Below are positions 61,871 through 64,000 of a stretch of 64,000 nucleotides of DNA, in pieces. Location: positions 3,410,001 to 3,474,000 of the forward strand of contig OZ243980.1 in assembly GCA_965214875.1 (NCBI GenBank), read 5' to 3'. This DNA comes from CBDAUN01 sp965214875. GTDB lineage: Bacteria; Pseudomonadota; Gammaproteobacteria; Arenicellales; JAJDZL01. The notes under the pieces were generated by a model. It was not told the DNA's origin. It worked only from the letters and a program-made list of their open reading frames with translations, and searched no databases. The translations under genes and the position numbers were made by a program. Every line of letters begins with the position of its first letter. Position 1 is the first letter of the stretch.

Positions 61871-62369
61871 CCTTGCCGGCACCGAACACCGTGATGCCGC
61901 TTGCCTGGCTTGAATCGGCCTGTGCTTAGCCGGCTTGCTGAGGATCAGCTTTTCCGGCGCAAGCGCAAAGATCTGGCTTTCCTTGCCCGAATCCGGCTCC
62001 CATCTCATGATCGCGTCAGGCGGTGTCACCGTAGAAGCGCAGCCGAAATCGTGCGTTGCCGGCAGACTCGTTCGGCAAACGACATGCCGAAAATAGGCTG
62101 TGAATCATTGCATTTATGCTTTCGAGCGATCCACTCTAAAATGTGGGCATAAGTGGTTATGCAGAAACCTAAATTTTTTTCGACTGTGAATGTATCGTTG
62201 TCGAAGATGTGCGATGCGCAAAGTTTTGCGGAACAACCGCTCTGTTTAGCTAGGGTGTGAAAAAATACCTCTTGTTGGGTCAAATTCAATAAATGAGCTT
62301 ATGGTTTGATATGAAGATTGCAGCGGTTGGCGCGAACGCCTTCTTGGAACATGGGCCTCACCAGCGGTG
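61871..62369. other. Non-coding gap
   Basis: 500 bp without a convincing gene. Around 61900-62040 the minus strand hints at broken coding (RLRFYGDTA) that I cannot assign. Confidence 0.4.
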
Positions 62370-62543
62370 ATGCGAATGGCAAATATGCATATGCAGCACA
62401 ACGACAACCGCGCCACAAGGTGGCTTTTGTGGACAGCGGCCATCAGCACGGGCTTTGCTTTGCTCAGCGTGTATCTGATGATTTGGGCAAAATGGGGATT
62501 GATTACTGTGATGAAATTGGATATGTGGTCAATCTGCTTTTAG
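62370..62543 (+). CDS. Candidate 57-residue Met/His-rich membrane peptide
   Basis: ATG at 62370 opens MRMANMHMQHNDNRATRWLL, followed by a hydrophobic span WTAAISTGFALLSVYLMIWA and a short cationic-amphipathic tail ending at TAG 62541-62543. The N-terminal Met/His cluster could bind copper. The gene converges on, and overlaps by 4 nt, the SCO-type copper chaperone. No strong ribosome site is visible, and the family is unknown. It could be an assembly partner of copper oxidases (inference). Confidence 0.35.
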   Translation: MRMANMHMQHNDNRATRWLLWTAAISTGFALLSVYLMIWAKWGLITVMKLDMWSICF

Positions 62544-63151
62544 CTGATATTCAGCTTTTTCGCGATCTGCGCGACAATATCCTCGTTCGACTGGCCGGTC
62601 GAAAAATGCGTCACGTAGCGTCCTTCGGGGCCAATCAAGTATAGAAAAGAACTGTGATTGACCGTATAGTCGTCCGCTGCCTCGCCCGTTGAGACATACG
62701 AAAAATAACTTCCATACGAACGTGCCACCTCCTGCAACTGCTCCACAGTACCTGTCAGTCCCTCGAATCGATCATGGAAGTGCGATATGTAGTTGGCTAT
62801 CACTTCCAGCGTGTCCCGTTGCGGATCTACAGAGATAAACAACGGTGTCACCTGCTCAGCCTTGCTCGCGTCAACACCTTCGAGCCGCTCAAGGATATTC
62901 GTCATCTGAAGCAAAGATGTCGGGCATATGGCTGGGCAGTTGGTAAAACCGAAATACACCAGCAAATATCGCCCGCGATAGTTTTCACCGGTAACCGTTT
63001 TGCCACTGTGGTGAACCAGTTCAAACGGCCCGCCTAGCGCGATCGCCGCCTGTTCGTCCTGACTCGTGAACTGATACGCGACAATGCCGAGCACTCCAAA
63101 GCTAAACGCGCAAAGTAGCACTAGCAACGCATTTTTGACGCCCTTTCGCAT
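62540..63151 (-). CDS. SCO1/SenC/PrrC copper chaperone
   Basis: A 203-residue protein. An N-terminal membrane anchor (ALLVLLCAFSFGVLGIVAY) is followed by a thioredoxin-like domain with the copper ligands CPAICP (C-x3-C) and the distal His in VNHSSFLYLIGPEG. VYFGFTNCP and PLFISVDPQRDT are SCO hallmarks. It delivers copper to the CuA site of cytochrome c oxidase. It lies 53 bp downstream of a PCu(A)C chaperone on the same strand, the usual pairing. Confidence 0.9.
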   Translation of the reverse strand: MRKGVKNALLVLLCAFSFGVLGIVAYQFTSQDEQAAIALGGPFELVHHSGKTVTGENYRGRYLLVYFGFTNCPAICPTSLLQMTNILERLEGVDASKAEQVTPLFISVDPQRDTLEVIANYISHFHDRFEGLTGTVEQLQEVARSYGSYFSYVSTGEAADDYTVNHSSFLYLIGPEGRYVTHFSTGQSNEDIVAQIAKKLNIS

Positions 63152-63204
63152 TAGTCAAGCCAACTGTTGCCTGCTTTCTAGATGTGACCGACCTAGCACT
63201 AGCA

Positions 63205-63723
63205 TCACTTGCAACCAAGCTTGTGAGCGGTAGAACTATTGGATACTGCGCGAACCGGCACATCGACAACAATTTTTCCGGTTTTTCTAAATTCAAGCTC
63301 GATTTGCAACATCGCACGCTCAGTGAGCGGCTGATCCAAACCCATCAACATGATATGCGGTCCCCGGGGCTTCAATATCAGCGGCGCATCCGAATCAAAC
63401 GAAAAGCCGTCAACGTGCCGCATCATCACCACCCCACCTTCAACTACAGTATCGTGAAGCATCACATTGCCTGCTTGCGGAGACCTCGCGCTCACGAGAA
63501 CATCGGAAAAGCCGGAACGGGCGGAAATTGCCATAAAGGCGGCACCGACACTCTTGCCCAAAGAGTCGAATGCATACGGCGTGTCGATGCAAATGTCACG
63601 GTGCCAAGAGGAGGAAGACGGGCTGGAATCCGCTCCTGCAACCTGAGCAACGACAAACGCGAAACATGCGATTACGGCTGACAAAAGAATTGATTCTCGA
63701 AATCTAGTCTGTATCGCAATCAT
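63205..63723 (-). CDS. PCu(A)C periplasmic copper chaperone
   Basis: A 172-residue protein from the ATG at 63723. A signal peptide (SILLSAVIACFAFVVAQVAGA) precedes the PCu(A)C domain, with the copper motif residues spread over VMLHDTV, VVMMRHVDGF and PHIMLMGL (H-x-M). It hands Cu(I) to the CuA site together with SCO. A longer frame start at 63858 adds an unlikely basic leader. Probably one operon with the SCO gene. Confidence 0.85.
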   Translation of the reverse strand: MIAIQTRFRESILLSAVIACFAFVVAQVAGADSSPSSSSWHRDICIDTPYAFDSLGKSVGAAFMAISARSGFSDVLVSARSPQAGNVMLHDTVVEGGVVMMRHVDGFSFDSDAPLILKPRGPHIMLMGLDQPLTERAMLQIELEFRKTGKIVVDVPVRAVSNSSTAHKLGCK

Positions 63724-64000
63724 GTAATCGGCTCCAGCGAGTTGGCAGCTTCCAGCTAGTCGTGAAATGTACCCGCATTTGGGTTTTCTGCTGATATGCA
63801 TTGCACGTCGATGCAACACAAGTCGCAAAAATTGAGAAAAATGAAAGAATGTTCGCAAAATACATATGCGGTCAGTGCCACTTTACACAAGCATCAGGCT
63901 AATCGTCTCTTAAGGTCCAACTCCCTTCGAGTCGGCCATTTCGCAGCTTGGCAACATCGCGGACCTACCGACACGTCAGCGAATGCGCCTCATGATGATG
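63724..64000. other. Upstream region to window edge
   Basis: No gene was seen. It presumably contains the promoter of the copper chaperone operon. Confidence 0.4.

Noticed and set aside
62318..62644. A 108-codon plus-strand frame over the SCO gene end
   Set aside because: It overlaps the SCO coding sequence antisense and lacks protein-like composition; the 57-codon frame in another phase is the better candidate.

Overview
The window looks like an accessory, defence-rich stretch of a proteobacterial chromosome, probably gammaproteobacterial. The evidence is a 16S-Ile-Ala-23S-5S rRNA operon with proteobacterial 16S signatures, a boxA antiterminator site, and SCO/PCu(A)C copper chaperones. Many toxin-antitoxin pairs, decayed transposases and frameshifted genes point to a genome with much mobile-element traffic and decay. 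No deeper taxonomic call is justified from the sequence alone.

Layout: 1-11 kb holds a cut-off AAA ATPase, an IS481-like scrap, a Schlafen-AlbA regulator, hipBA, a frameshifted DUF4143 ATPase, a DM13 protein, an IS1380-like remnant, an intact DUF4143 ATPase and a Phd/VapC pair. From 11.5 to 36.5 kb is a large CRISPR-Cas island. An AAA ATPase is followed by a cas4-cas1 fusion, cas2, a leader and a 57-repeat array (15301-19381). Next come a coiled-coil membrane protein, a complete type III-B cmr1-6 operon and a CARF-HEPN effector on the + strand. A convergent type I-G operon (cas3, csx17, csb1, csb2) lies on the - strand. Only one adaptation module, one full array and one Cas6-like protein (csb2) are visible, so the two effectors probably share crRNAs.

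36.5-46.5 kb is a scrapyard. It holds transposase remnants, a higB/higA(ImmA) pair, a frameshifted type II-C-like cas2, a truncated DUF4143 gene joined to a lone CRISPR repeat, a second copy of the coiled-coil gene, an intact vapBC beside its decayed duplicate, a Phd/VapC pair and a frameshifted phosphoribosyltransferase. The two coiled-coil gene segments (about 19.4 and 40.9 kb) are direct repeats that bracket the whole interference cassette.

46.7-52 kb is the rRNA operon on the - strand with a strong promoter. 52-60 kb is metabolic: two alpha/beta hydrolases, a ThDP enzyme, an acyl-CoA synthetase and a GMC oxidoreductase. 60-64 kb holds a secreted protein whose signal peptide is broken by an 11-C tract (possible phase variation), a small coiled-coil membrane protein, a candidate 57-residue Met/His-rich membrane peptide, and SCO and PCu(A)C copper chaperones.
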